From NCBI RefSeq assembly GCF_024746795.1, contig NZ_CP080524.1, positions 1,900,001 to 1,964,000 of the forward strand: a stretch of DNA of 64,000 nucleotides. The letters run 5' to 3'. The translations under genes and the position numbers were made by a program. Within the stretch, counting starts at the first letter, position 1, and each line of letters opens with the position of its first letter. Origin of the DNA: Mesorhizobium sp. AR10 (GTDB lineage Bacteria > Pseudomonadota > Alphaproteobacteria > Rhizobiales > Rhizobiaceae). The notes under the pieces were generated by a model. The model saw only the letters and a program-made list of their open reading frames with translations. It was not told the origin of the DNA and did no database searches. This document shows, piece by piece, positions 1-11,348 of the stretch.

Positions 1-648
<648 letters not shown>

Positions 649-796
649 CATTCCTTATGTCCATCGCTCCATAACGGAGGATGTGCAGGCACGACAAAGA
701 CCAGCGAAACAGCTCCGACAGAGCCCCAGGCTTCTCGCCTGATGCAATGTCGCGGCCAATCGCTCAAAAAGCTTCTCGAACAACGTGCGTTTTGCC

Positions 797-915
797 GACC
801 TGGTGGTTATGGCGGAGCGGCTGCACCCGATCCCATTCCGAACTCGGCCGTGAAACGCTCCAGCGCTGATGGTACTTCGTCTCAAGACGCGGGAGAGTAG
901 GTCGCTGCCAGGTCT
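797..915 (+). rRNA. rrf: 5S ribosomal RNA
   Basis: About 119 bases, the usual 5S length, beginning with the GACCTGGTGG segment and closing with the complementary CTGCCAGGTCT segment. The conserved internal part CCGATCCCATTCCGAACTCG is present. It follows the 23S gene after a spacer of about 150 bases in which no tRNA or other feature was recognised, the normal 23S-5S order. Confidence 0.96.
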
Positions 916-996
916 GCCAAACGCACGTTGAACTCACATCCAGAAATTGGATGGAGTGAAATCTTCTCATTACGATAGGCCCGCCAACGGGATTTC

Positions 997-1023
997 GGGC
1001 CGCGCAAGCGGCCCTTTCATTTG
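997..1023 (+). terminator. Rho-independent terminator after 5S rRNA
   Basis: GGGCCGC, a GCAA tetraloop and GCGGCCC form a perfect 7-bp GC-rich hairpin followed by a T-rich run (TTTCATTT). It lies between 5S rRNA and the initiator tRNA, so the tRNA is expressed either by readthrough or from its own promoter. Confidence 0.75.
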
Positions 1024-1068
1024 GCGATGGCTTGAATCCGGTAAGTTTCGGCTTACCTGTAAGGTTGA

Positions 1069-1145
<77 letters not shown>

Positions 1146-1150
1146 AATAC

Positions 1151-1180
1151 AAAACGGCCCGCCTCGTGCGGGCCGTTTTG
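1151..1180 (+). terminator. Rho-independent terminator after tRNA-fMet
   Basis: An 11-bp perfect inverted repeat, AAAACGGCCCG and CGGGCCGTTTT, separated by a 7-base loop, begins six bases after the tRNA CCA. The A and T tracts on both sides let it work in either direction. It ends the rrn operon. Confidence 0.85.
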
Positions 1181-1252
1181 CTATTCAGCTGTGGCGGCCG
1201 GTTGCTTTTGATCTCATCAGGGGTCTGCAAGGAGCCCGCGCGGCGGGATAAA

Positions 1253-1274
1253 AAAGTCAAATCCCCGCAACCAA
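1253..1274 (+). repeat. tRNA-fMet 3'-end-like fragment
   Basis: This stretch reads TCAAATCC then CCGCAACCAAA, the 3' end of the initiator tRNA plus three following bases with five bases missing in between. It lies about 110 bases downstream of the real tRNA end, outside any gene. Such tails can be remnants of an attachment site left by an integrative element or of a lost tRNA copy. No integrase gene is nearby. The rest of 1181-1470 holds only the terminator at 1346-1381. Confidence 0.4.
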
Positions 1275-1345
1275 ACAACAAGCCCGTCAGACGTCAGCCG
1301 GCGAGCTTTTCCCTTTGGAAGCTGAAGGACCGCCATTGCAAGCAT

Positions 1346-1381
1346 CAAAACCCCGGTAGTCAATGGCGCCGGGGTTTTTTG
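1346..1381. terminator. Bidirectional terminator
   Basis: AAAACCCCGG and CCGGGGTTTT form a 10-bp perfect stem around a 12-base loop, followed on the + strand by a T6 run and on the - strand by T4. It sits between the rrn operon and the stop codon of the leftward operon ending at 1471, and could end transcription from both sides. Confidence 0.7.
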
Positions 1382-1470
1382 CGTTTCGGTATGGCGGCCG
1401 GAACCAGGCCAATTGCACGGCGGACGAACGTTTGGTCTTTTCCCGCATTGCCCGCCCTAACTTCAGAGAA

Positions 1471-3501
1471 CTACCGGCCTCGATCCGAACCGCTGTCCAG
1501 CCATTCAAGCTGGTCCGGCGAGAGCGCAATGTCGAGCGCCTGGAGGCTGTCTTCCAGTTCGCCCAGTGTGCGCGGGCCGATCAACGGCGTGGACGGAAAT
1601 GGCTGGGCCAGAACATAGGCGAGCGCGACATGGATCGGCGCTTTGCCCAAGCTGTTCGCCAGCTCGATCGCCCGGTCGCGGCGGCCGAAATTCTTCTCCG
1701 AGTACCAGACCCGGACAAGCTCCTCATTGTCACGCTTGTCGCGCCCGGCGCGGTCGGTGAAGAAACCGCGCCCCTGGCTCGACCAGGCGAAATTCGGCAT
1801 CTGGCGGGCGGTCAACCAGGCCTTCCATTCATCGCTGGACGAGGTGACGCAACCTGCCCAGATTGGCTCCAGCATCTCGGCCAGCGAGAAATTGTTGGAA
1901 AGCGCTCCAGGTTTCTGCTTGCCAGTGCGTTCGGCATAGGCAATCGCCTCGTCCATGCGCGCCATCGTCCAGTTCGAGCCGCCGAAAGGGCCGCGAATGC
2001 GGCCGGCCTTGGCCTCGGCGTCCATGGCGTCGACGAACTCGCCGACCGGCACGTCCGGGTTGTCGCGGTGCATGAAGTAGATATCGACATAGTCGCTCTG
2101 CAGCCGGTCGAGCGACTGGGCGAGCTGCTTGCCGATCACATCGGGATAGCAGAGCGGCGAGTGTGCGCCCTTGCCGATGACGACCGATTGCTCGCGCACG
2201 CCGCGGTTCTTCAACCATTCGCCAAGCAGCGCTTCGGTGTAGCCCGCGCCATAGACATAGCCGGTGTCGAACAGATTGCCGCCCGCCTCGAAAAAAGCAT
2301 CGAGCAGGATCGTGCCCGACGAGAAGCTGCGGAAATCCTCGAAGCCGAGCGCGAGAAGCGAAACCGGTCGCCGCAAACCCGGAATCTGACGTTTCGAGAT
2401 GGCAGTGCCATCGGTGCGCAACGGCCGGCCGGAAATCGTGTTGACGCGTGTGGCCGGCTTCTCGATCTCGTATTCGAGCCTGACCGCGGCGCGCCATTTG
2501 TCGAGCACGCTCAGAGTGCCGAGGCTATCGGCCCAGCCCATGCCCGGCCAGGCGAATTCCTGTCTGCCGGCAAGGATTGCCAGGCCGGCGCCGTCGACCT
2601 CGAACGAGTAGAGATGGCGGGTTTCGTTCACACTGATGGTCTCACGCGTCCCGTCGGACAGGATCAGGTCGATCCGGCCGAGGCCGACGTCACGGTTGCC
2701 GCCGGCAAACCAGAAATCCGGTACCTCGATGCGGCCCTTGGTGCCAAGGATGCGCAGCACATTGTCCTGCGTCAGCGAGATGCTGCAGGACACTTCGGCG
2801 ACGATGCCGCCCGGAAAATGCAGCAGCGCCGAGGCCCATTCATCGACGCCGGATTGGCCGAGATGTGCGGCGCCGGTGACCTTGTCGGGCTCGGCAAAGG
2901 GGGCTCCTGTCGCTGCTCCGGCAATCAGCCTCGCCATCGACACGGGATAACCGCCGACATCCAGAATGCCGCCGCCGGCGAGATCATTGGCATAGAGCCG
3001 ATGCTCCGGCATGAAGCCCGGCATGGCGAAGCCGAAGCTCGACTTCACCATCCTGACGTCACCGATCGCACCGGATTTGATCAGCTCGACCAGCTTCAGC
3101 GTCTGCGGATGCAGCCGGTACATGAAGGCTTCGCCGAGGAACGTGCCGGCCTTGCGTGCCGCATGGATCATCGCGTCGGCCTCGAAGGCGGTCAGCCCCA
3201 TTGGCTTTTCACAAAGCACGTGCTTGCCAGCCTCGGCCGCCTTGATCGCCCATTCAGCGTGGCCAGGATGCGGTATCGAAATATAGACGGCGTCAATTTC
3301 GGGGTCTTTGAGCAGCGCGTCGTAGCCATCGAGGATACGGGCGCCAGGGAAGGCCTCAGTGAGGCCCGGCTTGCTGGGATTGCGGGCACCGAGCGCAGCA
3401 ATCGTGCCAGTGCGCGACTGCGCCACGCCGCCGGCAAAGGACTTGGCGATGCTGCCCGGTCCGAGAATGCCCCAACGAATTTTTCTTGTTTCGGAACTCA
3501 T
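1471..3501 (-). CDS. Fusion: Gfo/Idh/MocA oxidoreductase plus aldo/keto reductase
   Basis: 676 residues made of two enzymes that are usually separate. Residues 1-345 are a Gfo/Idh/MocA-type NAD(P)-dependent sugar oxidoreductase: Rossmann motif GILGPGSIA near residue 11 and the catalytic-lysine motif EKP at 98-100. Residues from about 375 to the end are an aldo/keto reductase. Its Asp-Tyr-Lys-His tetrad is recognisable in FDTGYVYG, VIGKG and YFMHRDNP, and a C-terminal cofactor-binding segment (STPLIGPRT) is present. A good ribosome site (AAGGAG) precedes the start by 8 bases. It is the last gene of the sugar ABC operon, 57 bases after the ATPase gene, so it probably oxidises and reduces the imported sugar or a derivative. 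The substrate cannot be told. Confidence 0.88.
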   Translation of the reverse strand: MSSETRKIRWGILGPGSIAKSFAGGVAQSRTGTIAALGARNPSKPGLTEAFPGARILDGYDALLKDPEIDAVYISIPHPGHAEWAIKAAEAGKHVLCEKPMGLTAFEADAMIHAARKAGTFLGEAFMYRLHPQTLKLVELIKSGAIGDVRMVKSSFGFAMPGFMPEHRLYANDLAGGGILDVGGYPVSMARLIAGAATGAPFAEPDKVTGAAHLGQSGVDEWASALLHFPGGIVAEVSCSISLTQDNVLRILGTKGRIEVPDFWFAGGNRDVGLGRIDLILSDGTRETISVNETRHLYSFEVDGAGLAILAGRQEFAWPGMGWADSLGTLSVLDKWRAAVRLEYEIEKPATRVNTISGRPLRTDGTAISKRQIPGLRRPVSLLALGFEDFRSFSSGTILLDAFFEAGGNLFDTGYVYGAGYTEALLGEWLKNRGVREQSVVIGKGAHSPLCYPDVIGKQLAQSLDRLQSDYVDIYFMHRDNPDVPVGEFVDAMDAEAKAGRIRGPFGGSNWTMARMDEAIAYAERTGKQKPGALSNNFSLAEMLEPIWAGCVTSSSDEWKAWLTARQMPNFAWSSQGRGFFTDRAGRDKRDNEELVRVWYSEKNFGRRDRAIELANSLGKAPIHVALAYVLAQPFPSTPLIGPRTLGELEDSLQALDIALSPDQLEWLDSGSDRGR

Positions 3502-3558
3502 TTCAAATCTCCTTGGGGCCGCCTCGACGCGTCCGGTCAGGCAAACAAAATTAGGCGC

Positions 3559-4644
<1,086 letters not shown>

Positions 4645-4836
4645 GTCAGAGCGAGACGAGGTTAGATTGGAGCATTCTGTTTCCCGCTCGGAAACCCGAA
4701 GGGCCGGGCTGTTTTGGACCAAATCCAGCGGCCTTTGTCTTGGCCGAACTGCTAGCACGGCCTGCGACAAAGTCCTCGACCTTGGCCCAAACCATCACCG
4801 GCAGAATGCTCCGATCCAACCTCATCTCGCTCTATC

Positions 4837-5673
4837 CTATTTGATGGCGCCAGCGGCGATGCCGGCGATGAAATGACGCTGCAAGAGCACGAACACGACA
4901 AGCATCGGCACCGTAAGCATCACGGCACCTGCCATGATGCCGCCCCACGACACTTTGGTCAGGCCGATCAGCGTCCCAAGCGCCACGGGAGCCGTCATCG
5001 AACCGGGCTGGCTGTTGATCAGCAGCGGCCAGAGATAATTGTTCCAGGAGGCAAGGAACAGGATGATGGCGAGCGCCGCCAGCATCGGCCGTGCCAAAGG
5101 CAGAGCAACGAAGAGGAAGATGCGCCATTCCTTGACCCCCTCGACCCGCGCCGCATCGAACAGGTCGCCCGGCATCATCGAAAAGCTCTGCCGCATAAAG
5201 AGGACGCCGAGCGAATTGAAGAGCGGCGGCACGATCAGCGCCACCCAGGTGTTGGCCATCTTGAAGTCGCGCGCCACCATGATGAATTGCGGGATCAGCA
5301 CCACCGCATAAGGAAGCGTGATGGTGCCGAGGATGATGGCGACCACCACGCCCTTGCCGACGAACTGGTAGCGCGCCAGCGCCCAACCGGCCATCGAGGT
5401 GAGCAGCACCGACAGCACCGTATAGGTCACCGCCACCGAGACCGAGATGCCGATGGCGCCGACGAAATTGGTATCGCGCTGCAGATTGTTGAAATTCTCG
5501 ACGAAATTGTCGTGCGGCAAAAGCTCTATGCCGGGGCTGAAGATGCCGTTGTCGGGCATGGTCGAGAAAACCACCATCATCCACAGCGGAAACAACCAGA
5601 TCAGCGCCAGCGGCGTCAGGAACAGATGCAGCGCGATGCTGCGTCCCAGTCTGGCTTGGGAGCGCGAGCTCAT
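4837..5673 (-). CDS. Sugar ABC transporter permease (MalG type)
   Basis: 278 residues with six predicted membrane segments. The permease EAA-type loop is at about residues 180-200 (DAARVEGVKEWRIFLFVALPLARP), where it contacts the ATPase. The ATG overlaps the stop codon of the preceding permease gene by four bases (ATGA), which fixes the start and indicates translational coupling. It is the second membrane half of the CUT1 transporter of this operon. Confidence 0.92.
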   Translation of the reverse strand: MSSRSQARLGRSIALHLFLTPLALIWLFPLWMMVVFSTMPDNGIFSPGIELLPHDNFVENFNNLQRDTNFVGAIGISVSVAVTYTVLSVLLTSMAGWALARYQFVGKGVVVAIILGTITLPYAVVLIPQFIMVARDFKMANTWVALIVPPLFNSLGVLFMRQSFSMMPGDLFDAARVEGVKEWRIFLFVALPLARPMLAALAIILFLASWNNYLWPLLINSQPGSMTAPVALGTLIGLTKVSWGGIMAGAVMLTVPMLVVFVLLQRHFIAGIAAGAIK

Positions 5674-6530
5674 TTCGGGTCCCTCGTCAGCCACAGTTGC
5701 ACCAGCGTAATAGCGATCGCCAGGCCGGCCATCGTGTAGGCGACGGCTGAGGCGTAGCCGAAGTTGAGCGACCTGAAGCCCTGCCGGTAGAGCAGGAGCC
5801 CGAGTGTTTCGGTGCCGCCGCCTGGGCCGCCGCGCTCGGTGATCAGGAAGGGCTCGGTGAACAGCTGCATGGTGCCGATGATCGACAGAACGGCGCAGAA
5901 GACGATGACCGGCTTGAGCAGCGGCAGGGTGATATAGAAGAACTGCTTCACCTTGCTGACCCGGTCCAGCGTCGCCGCCTCGTAGACGTCTTCCGGGATG
6001 GATTGCAGGCCGGCGAGCAGGATGATGGCGTTGTAGCCGGCCCAGCGCCAGGTCACTGCGATCATGATCAGCGCCATAGCTGGCGTGACGTTGGAAAACC
6101 AGTCGATGCTGGGCAGTCCGACGCTGTTCAGCAGTTTGTTGATGATGCCGAAATTCAGATTGAACATCAGCCGGAACACCGCCGAATAGGCGACTTCGCC
6201 GACCACGACCGGGGCGAAGAAGGCAAAGCGGTAAAGGCCACGCGCCTTGAGCAGCGGCGAGTTCAAGAGTACCGCCATCACGATCGCCAGCGTGAGCATC
6301 ACCGGCACCTGGATGACGAGGATCAGCAGTGTGTTCTTCAGCGCATTGAAGAAGGCCGGGTCGCCGATCAGCCGGCCCCAGTTGAAGCCTGGCGCGAACC
6401 GCCACGGCACGGTGCGCGTCGCCTGGAAGGAAATCAGGAACGAACTGATGATCGGCCACACCCAGAAGACCGCAAAGATCAAGAGATAGGGCGTGAGGAA
6501 GCGATACGCCGTGGCATTTTGATTGCGCAT
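5670..6530 (-). CDS. Sugar ABC transporter permease (MalF type)
   Basis: 286 residues, membrane protein with an N-terminal hydrophobic segment (LLIFAVFWVWPI) and the permease EAA-type loop (YEAATLDRVSKVKQFFYITLPLLKP) near residue 185. A strong ribosome site (GGAGG) lies just upstream. It is the first membrane half of the transporter and partners the permease at 4837-5673. The sequence recalls lactose-type (LacF-like) permeases of rhizobia, but the substrate is not secure. Confidence 0.92.
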   Translation of the reverse strand: MRNQNATAYRFLTPYLLIFAVFWVWPIISSFLISFQATRTVPWRFAPGFNWGRLIGDPAFFNALKNTLLILVIQVPVMLTLAIVMAVLLNSPLLKARGLYRFAFFAPVVVGEVAYSAVFRLMFNLNFGIINKLLNSVGLPSIDWFSNVTPAMALIMIAVTWRWAGYNAIILLAGLQSIPEDVYEAATLDRVSKVKQFFYITLPLLKPVIVFCAVLSIIGTMQLFTEPFLITERGGPGGGTETLGLLLYRQGFRSLNFGYASAVAYTMAGLAIAITLVQLWLTRDPK

Positions 6531-6592
6531 GTTACCTCCTTCCCGCTTTCAGGGTGGCACGCCCCTGCTGAAACGCTGCAAACCCCGAATGG

Positions 6593-6618
6593 TCCGGGCA
6601 GCACGGATGCCGCCCGGA
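6593..6618 (-). terminator. Hairpin between binding-protein and permease genes
   Basis: TCCGGGC and GCCCGGA form a perfect 7-bp stem with a 12-base loop in the 104-base gap after the binding-protein gene. There is no T-run, so partial termination or protection of the upstream mRNA end is more likely than full termination. Confidence 0.45.
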
Positions 6619-6634
6619 TCCATTATGCTCTGGA

Positions 6635-7906
6635 TCACTCCTTGATCGGCAGGCCGGTCGCCGAGGCGATCTGGCTTGCGGCATCGTCGAGTGCCGCCTT
6701 GGCGTCGGGATAGCCGCCGCCGAGATACTTGGTCTGCACCGCACGCATGATGATCTCGGCGTCGCTCTGGAACGGCGTGCCGCGGCTGGGGACGACCTTG
6801 GGCAAGGTGGCGAGGATGTCCTTCCACACCGCCTGACCACCCCAATAGGGCAGACCCTCGGAGACATACGGGTCGTCGAGCGCCGAGATCAGCGACGGCA
6901 CCAGGCCGAAATCCTTCAGCATGGTTATCTGGCCTTCATTGGTCTCCAGCGTGTATTTCAGATAGGCGTAGGCGGCTTCCTTGTTCTTGCTCGCCGAGGT
7001 GATGGCGAGCGAGGACCCGCCGAGATTGGCGGCGCGCGGGCCGTCGGCGGTCAGGCTCGGCATCAGGTAGACGCCCCATTTGCCGTTCTCGCCGGCCGAC
7101 TCGGTGCGAATCGTGCCTTCATACCAGCCGCCATAAACCTGGGTGGCGACGGTGCCAGCCGTGTTGTTGGTGACCTTGGTGCTCCAGTCGGCCGAGGAAA
7201 TGATGCCGGCGTCCTTCATTTCCTTGATCTTGGTCAGGGTATCGACGCATTTGGGCTGATTGACCGTGATCGACTGCCCGTCGGCCGCGAAATAGGCGCA
7301 GCCCTGTTCGTTGGCGATCATGCGGAAGAATTCGGTGTCTCCGTTGAAATCGGCATTGGTCATCGTCACGCCCGGATTGGCTTCCTGGATCTTCTTGCCG
7401 GCGGCGATGAAATCGTCCCAGGTCTTGATCGAGGCGGGGTCGACGCCGGCCTTCTCATAGAAGTCGCGGCGGTAGAAGGCGGCCACCGGACCCGAATCCC
7501 AGGGCATGGCATAGGCCTTGTCGCCGACTTCGAGCTCGGTGCGCTTGAAGTCGGGGAACTTTGCCTGGTCCTCTGCGGTGTAGCCCAGTGTGTGGAGGTC
7601 GACGAAGCAGTCCGGGAACTGGCTCCAGTAGTTCTCGGCCTCGCCGTTCTCGACCGAAACGATGTCAGGCAATCCCACACCGCCGGCGGCGCAGCCGGCG
7701 ATCGACTTGTCGTAGGTCGGCTGGTTGCCGAGATCCTGAACCGTGACCTTGATGTCGGGGAATTGCTTGTTGAAGCCGGCGACGGTTGCCTTCAACGATG
7801 AAGCGGCGATGTTCCAGCTCCAGATCGTGATTTCGCCAGATTGGGCAAAGGCCGGGCCGGAGCCCAGGGCAAGCGCGAGCGCGGCGCAGGTCAGTGTGAT
7901 GCGCAT
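6635..7906 (-). CDS. Extracellular sugar-binding protein of ABC transporter (family 1)
   Basis: 423 residues. A Sec signal peptide is clear (hydrophobic ALALALGSG, cleavage after AFA, about residue 21), followed by a typical family 1 solute-binding fold (ITIWSWNIAASSLKATVAGFN). The ribosome site GGGAGG is 7 bases before the ATG. First gene of a leftward operon: binding protein, permease, permease, ATPase, oxidoreductase fusion. Divergent from an AraC-type regulator that probably controls it. Resembles disaccharide-binding proteins, but the ligand is unknown. Confidence 0.92.
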   Translation of the reverse strand: MRITLTCAALALALGSGPAFAQSGEITIWSWNIAASSLKATVAGFNKQFPDIKVTVQDLGNQPTYDKSIAGCAAGGVGLPDIVSVENGEAENYWSQFPDCFVDLHTLGYTAEDQAKFPDFKRTELEVGDKAYAMPWDSGPVAAFYRRDFYEKAGVDPASIKTWDDFIAAGKKIQEANPGVTMTNADFNGDTEFFRMIANEQGCAYFAADGQSITVNQPKCVDTLTKIKEMKDAGIISSADWSTKVTNNTAGTVATQVYGGWYEGTIRTESAGENGKWGVYLMPSLTADGPRAANLGGSSLAITSASKNKEAAYAYLKYTLETNEGQITMLKDFGLVPSLISALDDPYVSEGLPYWGGQAVWKDILATLPKVVPSRGTPFQSDAEIIMRAVQTKYLGGGYPDAKAALDDAASQIASATGLPIKE

Positions 7907-8012
7907 TGAAATCCTCCCATTTCATTTGCTCTCTCTTGGTGAGCGTGGCTAGACTAGGCCGTGCGGAAGGCTTGTCCCCGACAAAGGGAATAAGAAATTG
8001 GCGGAAAGTAAG

Positions 8013-8882
8013 ATGCCGGAACGGCCGTTTTATCAGCCTGGCGCCAGCAGCGTGGAGGGCTTGCCGCTCCTCTTGCAGATGTTTCACACGCAGCCCCTGG
8101 TGATGCTCAAGCCGCATTGGCATGCCCAGGTCGAGGTGAATTTCATTGTGTGCGGTACCGTGCACTACCGCATGAACGATCACGAGATATCGCTTTCGGC
8201 GGGCGAGATGTGCCTGTTCTGGGGTGGCCTGCCGCACCAGATGGACGATTTGTCCGACGATGCCGTCTACGCCGGGGCGCACCTGCCGCTGGTGCATTTC
8301 TTCCGGCTCCACCTGCCCACCGATGTCCGGCATCGGCTGATGACCGGCGCGATACTGGTGACCAGTGCCACCGATCCATCCGACAACCACAATTTCGAGC
8401 GCTGGAACCGCTATGCCAGGTCAGGCGATCCGGTTAAAGCCGAGCATGCCGTCAACGAGCTTTTGCTGCGGCTGGAGCGGGTGCGGTTCGAGCCTTACCG
8501 GCTGGTATCCGAAACCTCGGTCGGGCAGGATGTGGGCAGCCCCTTCGATCAGCAATCCTCGCGCAATGTTGGGCGCATGTGCGACTTCATCGCCGAGAAT
8601 TTCCTCTACGAGATCGACTGCGTGGACATTGCGGCAGCGGCCGACATCCATCCCAAATACGCCATGAACATCTTCAAGAAATCGACCGGCATGACGCTCA
8701 ACGAATATGTGAACCTGTTGCGGCTCAGCTACGCTCAGGCAATGCTGATGCATGAGGACGCCAACGTGCTCAGGGTCGCCATGGACTCGGGTTTCGGCTC
8801 GCTCAGCGCCTTCAACAAGTCGTTCCGCAAACTTGCCGGCATGTCGCCTTCCGATTTCCGCAAGGGTGCAGGCGTCAGGTAA
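8013..8882 (+). CDS. AraC family transcriptional regulator
   Basis: 289 residues from the ATG at 8013, which has GGAAAG 6 bases upstream. A TTG at 7998 with its own AGGGA could add five residues. The N-terminal part (residues 30-110) is a cupin-like sugar-sensing domain (PHWHAQVEVNFIV). The C-terminal 100 residues hold the two AraC helix-turn-helix motifs (IAAAADIHPKYAMNIFKK and VAMDSGFGSLSAFNKSFRK). It is divergent from the sugar ABC operon across 106 bases and is the likely inducer-responsive activator of that operon. Confidence 0.92.
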   Translation: MPERPFYQPGASSVEGLPLLLQMFHTQPLVMLKPHWHAQVEVNFIVCGTVHYRMNDHEISLSAGEMCLFWGGLPHQMDDLSDDAVYAGAHLPLVHFFRLHLPTDVRHRLMTGAILVTSATDPSDNHNFERWNRYARSGDPVKAEHAVNELLLRLERVRFEPYRLVSETSVGQDVGSPFDQQSSRNVGRMCDFIAENFLYEIDCVDIAAAADIHPKYAMNIFKKSTGMTLNEYVNLLRLSYAQAMLMHEDANVLRVAMDSGFGSLSAFNKSFRKLAGMSPSDFRKGAGVR

Positions 8883-9133
8883 GCCTGTCTGGGGTAGCGA
8901 AGGGGGAGCCTCGCTGCCAAATCGTCGCTAACTCAAGCATTGCCATCCGCTCAACTCAGGTGCACCCACAGACGGGTGGCGCCGTGATCGGCGATTACCT
9001 CGTAGACCGGCTGTCCGATGCCGAGGCGAGAGTCCGTCGACCCAGCAAGCACAGATGGCGATATCGTTCGCAGGTCCGGGGATGCGCCAACGCGATTCAG
9101 CGGCGTTCCATGCCGATCCAGATTGCCAAACCT
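8883..9133. other. Intergenic region without recognisable gene
   Basis: Gap between the AraC gene and the D-apionate oxidoisomerase gene. A leftward frame of 85 codons crosses it (9208 to 8951), but it has no recognised family and no ribosome site, and its 5' end overlaps the operator-like motif and the apnO ribosome site. It is treated as chance or as a decayed remnant. Nothing else is evident before the motif at 9134. Confidence 0.4.
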
Positions 9134-9155
9134 TGGTAGAGTGATTATACCAGTT
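9134..9155 (+). promoter_or_regulatory. Operator-like motif upstream of apnO (copy 1)
   Basis: The 16-mer AGTGATTATACCAGTT at 9140-9155 closely matches the motifs at 10099-10114 and 18306-18321, all within the D-apiose cluster. A TGGTA at 9134-9138 pairs with TACCA at 9148-9152. The ACCA half-site is that of FadR-type GntR regulators, and one is encoded in this cluster. It lies 52 bases before the apnO start. Binding is an inference. Confidence 0.5.
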
Positions 9156-9206
9156 GATAACATAACGATCGGCGGGCCGTCGTTGGACATCAGGAGTAGT
9201 GGACAC

Positions 9207-10034
9207 ATGACAACGATCGCGCTGTTCGGTGCCGGCGGGAAAATGGGTTACCGCCTGTCGACCAATTTTCGCGGTTCGCCCTATACGATACGCCATGTCG
9301 AGGTCAGCGAGGCCGGCCGCGAGCGGCTGAAGTCAGGGCTGGGTTTCGATGCCATCAGCGCCGACGATGCGCTCAAAGGCGCCGATGTGGTGATCCTAGC
9401 GGTTCCCGACACGCATATCGGCAAGGTCGCGGCCAGCATCGAGAGCAAGCTTGCATCAGGCACGATGGTGGTGGTGCTCGACGCCGCCGCACCGTTCGCC
9501 GGCCATTTGCCGAAGCGGGCGGACCTGACCTATTTCGTCACCCATCCCTGCCATCCGCCGATCTTCAACGACGAGACCGACATGGCAGCCAAGAAGGACT
9601 ATTTCGGCGGCGTCAAGGCCAAGCAGCATATGGTCAGCGCGCTGATGCAGGGGCCGGAAGAGGACTTCGCCAAGGGCGAGGCGATCGCCAAGATCATCTG
9701 GGCCCCGGTCATGCGCTCGCACCGCGTCACTGTCGATCAGATGGCGTTGCTGGAGCCCGGCCTTTCGGAAACCGTGTGCGCCTCGCTGCTCGTCGTCATG
9801 AAGGAAGCCGTCGATGAAGTGGTTGCGCGCGGCGTCGACCAGCAGGCCGCACTCGACTTCCTGCTCGGCCACATGAACGTGCTCGGCGCCGTCATCTTCG
9901 GCGAAACCAAGGGGGTGTTCTCCGACGCCTGCAACAAGGCGATCGAGTTCGGCAAGCCGGTGCTGATGCGCGACGACTGGAAGCGGGTGTTCGAGCCGGA
10001 AGAGATCGCCGCAAGCATTCAGCGCATCACCTGA
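9207..10034 (+). CDS. apnO: D-apionate oxidoisomerase (predicted)
   Basis: 275 residues. NAD-binding Rossmann motif GAGGKMG at about residues 8-14, then a C-terminal helical phosphogluconate-dehydrogenase-like domain. The known family member oxidises D-apionate with migration of the hydroxymethyl group to give 3-oxo-isoapionate. The call rests on the fold plus the neighbourhood: apsD, apnL, a DUF1537 kinase and a RuBisCO-like protein are all in the same cluster. The start at MTTIALFGAGG is chosen because AGGAG lies 10 bases upstream and the longer frame has no homologous sequence. Transcribed separately from the ABC operon, each unit having its own copy of the motif. Confidence 0.82.
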   Translation: MTTIALFGAGGKMGYRLSTNFRGSPYTIRHVEVSEAGRERLKSGLGFDAISADDALKGADVVILAVPDTHIGKVAASIESKLASGTMVVVLDAAAPFAGHLPKRADLTYFVTHPCHPPIFNDETDMAAKKDYFGGVKAKQHMVSALMQGPEEDFAKGEAIAKIIWAPVMRSHRVTVDQMALLEPGLSETVCASLLVVMKEAVDEVVARGVDQQAALDFLLGHMNVLGAVIFGETKGVFSDACNKAIEFGKPVLMRDDWKRVFEPEEIAASIQRIT

Positions 10035-10098
10035 AAAGAGGCGGAACAAAGGGGAGATGGCATACTCATCAGGTACATATCATCTGAATTTGTGATTG

Positions 10099-10114
10099 AC
10101 TCATCATACCAGTT
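10099..10114 (+). promoter_or_regulatory. Operator-like motif upstream of apiose ABC operon (copy 2)
   Basis: ACTCATCATACCAGTT, sharing 13 of 16 bases with copy 1 and 14 of 16 with copy 3. It lies about 200 bases before the binding-protein gene, in the 277-base gap after apnO. The rest of that gap (10115-10311) shows no gene. Confidence 0.5.
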
Positions 10115-10284
10115 GGCTTAGCTGTTGCTGTGCTCGGGCCAACACGCCTTCGCAGGGGATTCGTGGCCTGGACGAGCGAGGACGGCCGGGGACCGGGTGC
10201 ACGACGGTCCGTTAGGCCGGCAAACAAACGGTTTTGCAACTGAGACGATCCGCAGTCTGAAATGCGGACAGTGGCCTGAATTGA

Positions 10285-11253
<969 letters not shown>

Positions 11254-11271
11254 GCCAGCGTGACATGAATA

Positions 11272-11301
11272 GCGAGGGGCGAATTTCGGTTCGTCCCTCG
11301 C
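11272..11301 (+). terminator. Strong hairpin after binding-protein gene
   Basis: A 12-bp stem (GCGAGGGGCGAA pairing with TTCGTCCCTCGC, with one G-T pair) closes a 6-base loop, 18 bases after the stop codon. The absence of a clear T-run points to an mRNA-stabilising or attenuating hairpin between the binding-protein gene and the rest of the operon. Confidence 0.6.
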
Positions 11302-11348
11302 CGCCATTTTCTGTGGGTACCGACCACCATGCTGCACAACAGGCCGCC

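Noticed and set aside
4645..4770. Longer start for the sugar ATPase gene
   Set aside because: The extra 42 residues are not part of the ABC ATPase family, which begins at the ATG at 4644.
8951..9208. Leftward 85-codon frame between the AraC and apnO genes
   Set aside because: No family, no ribosome site, and its start overlaps the apnO ribosome site and the operator-like motif. Possibly a decayed remnant, but not supportable as a gene.
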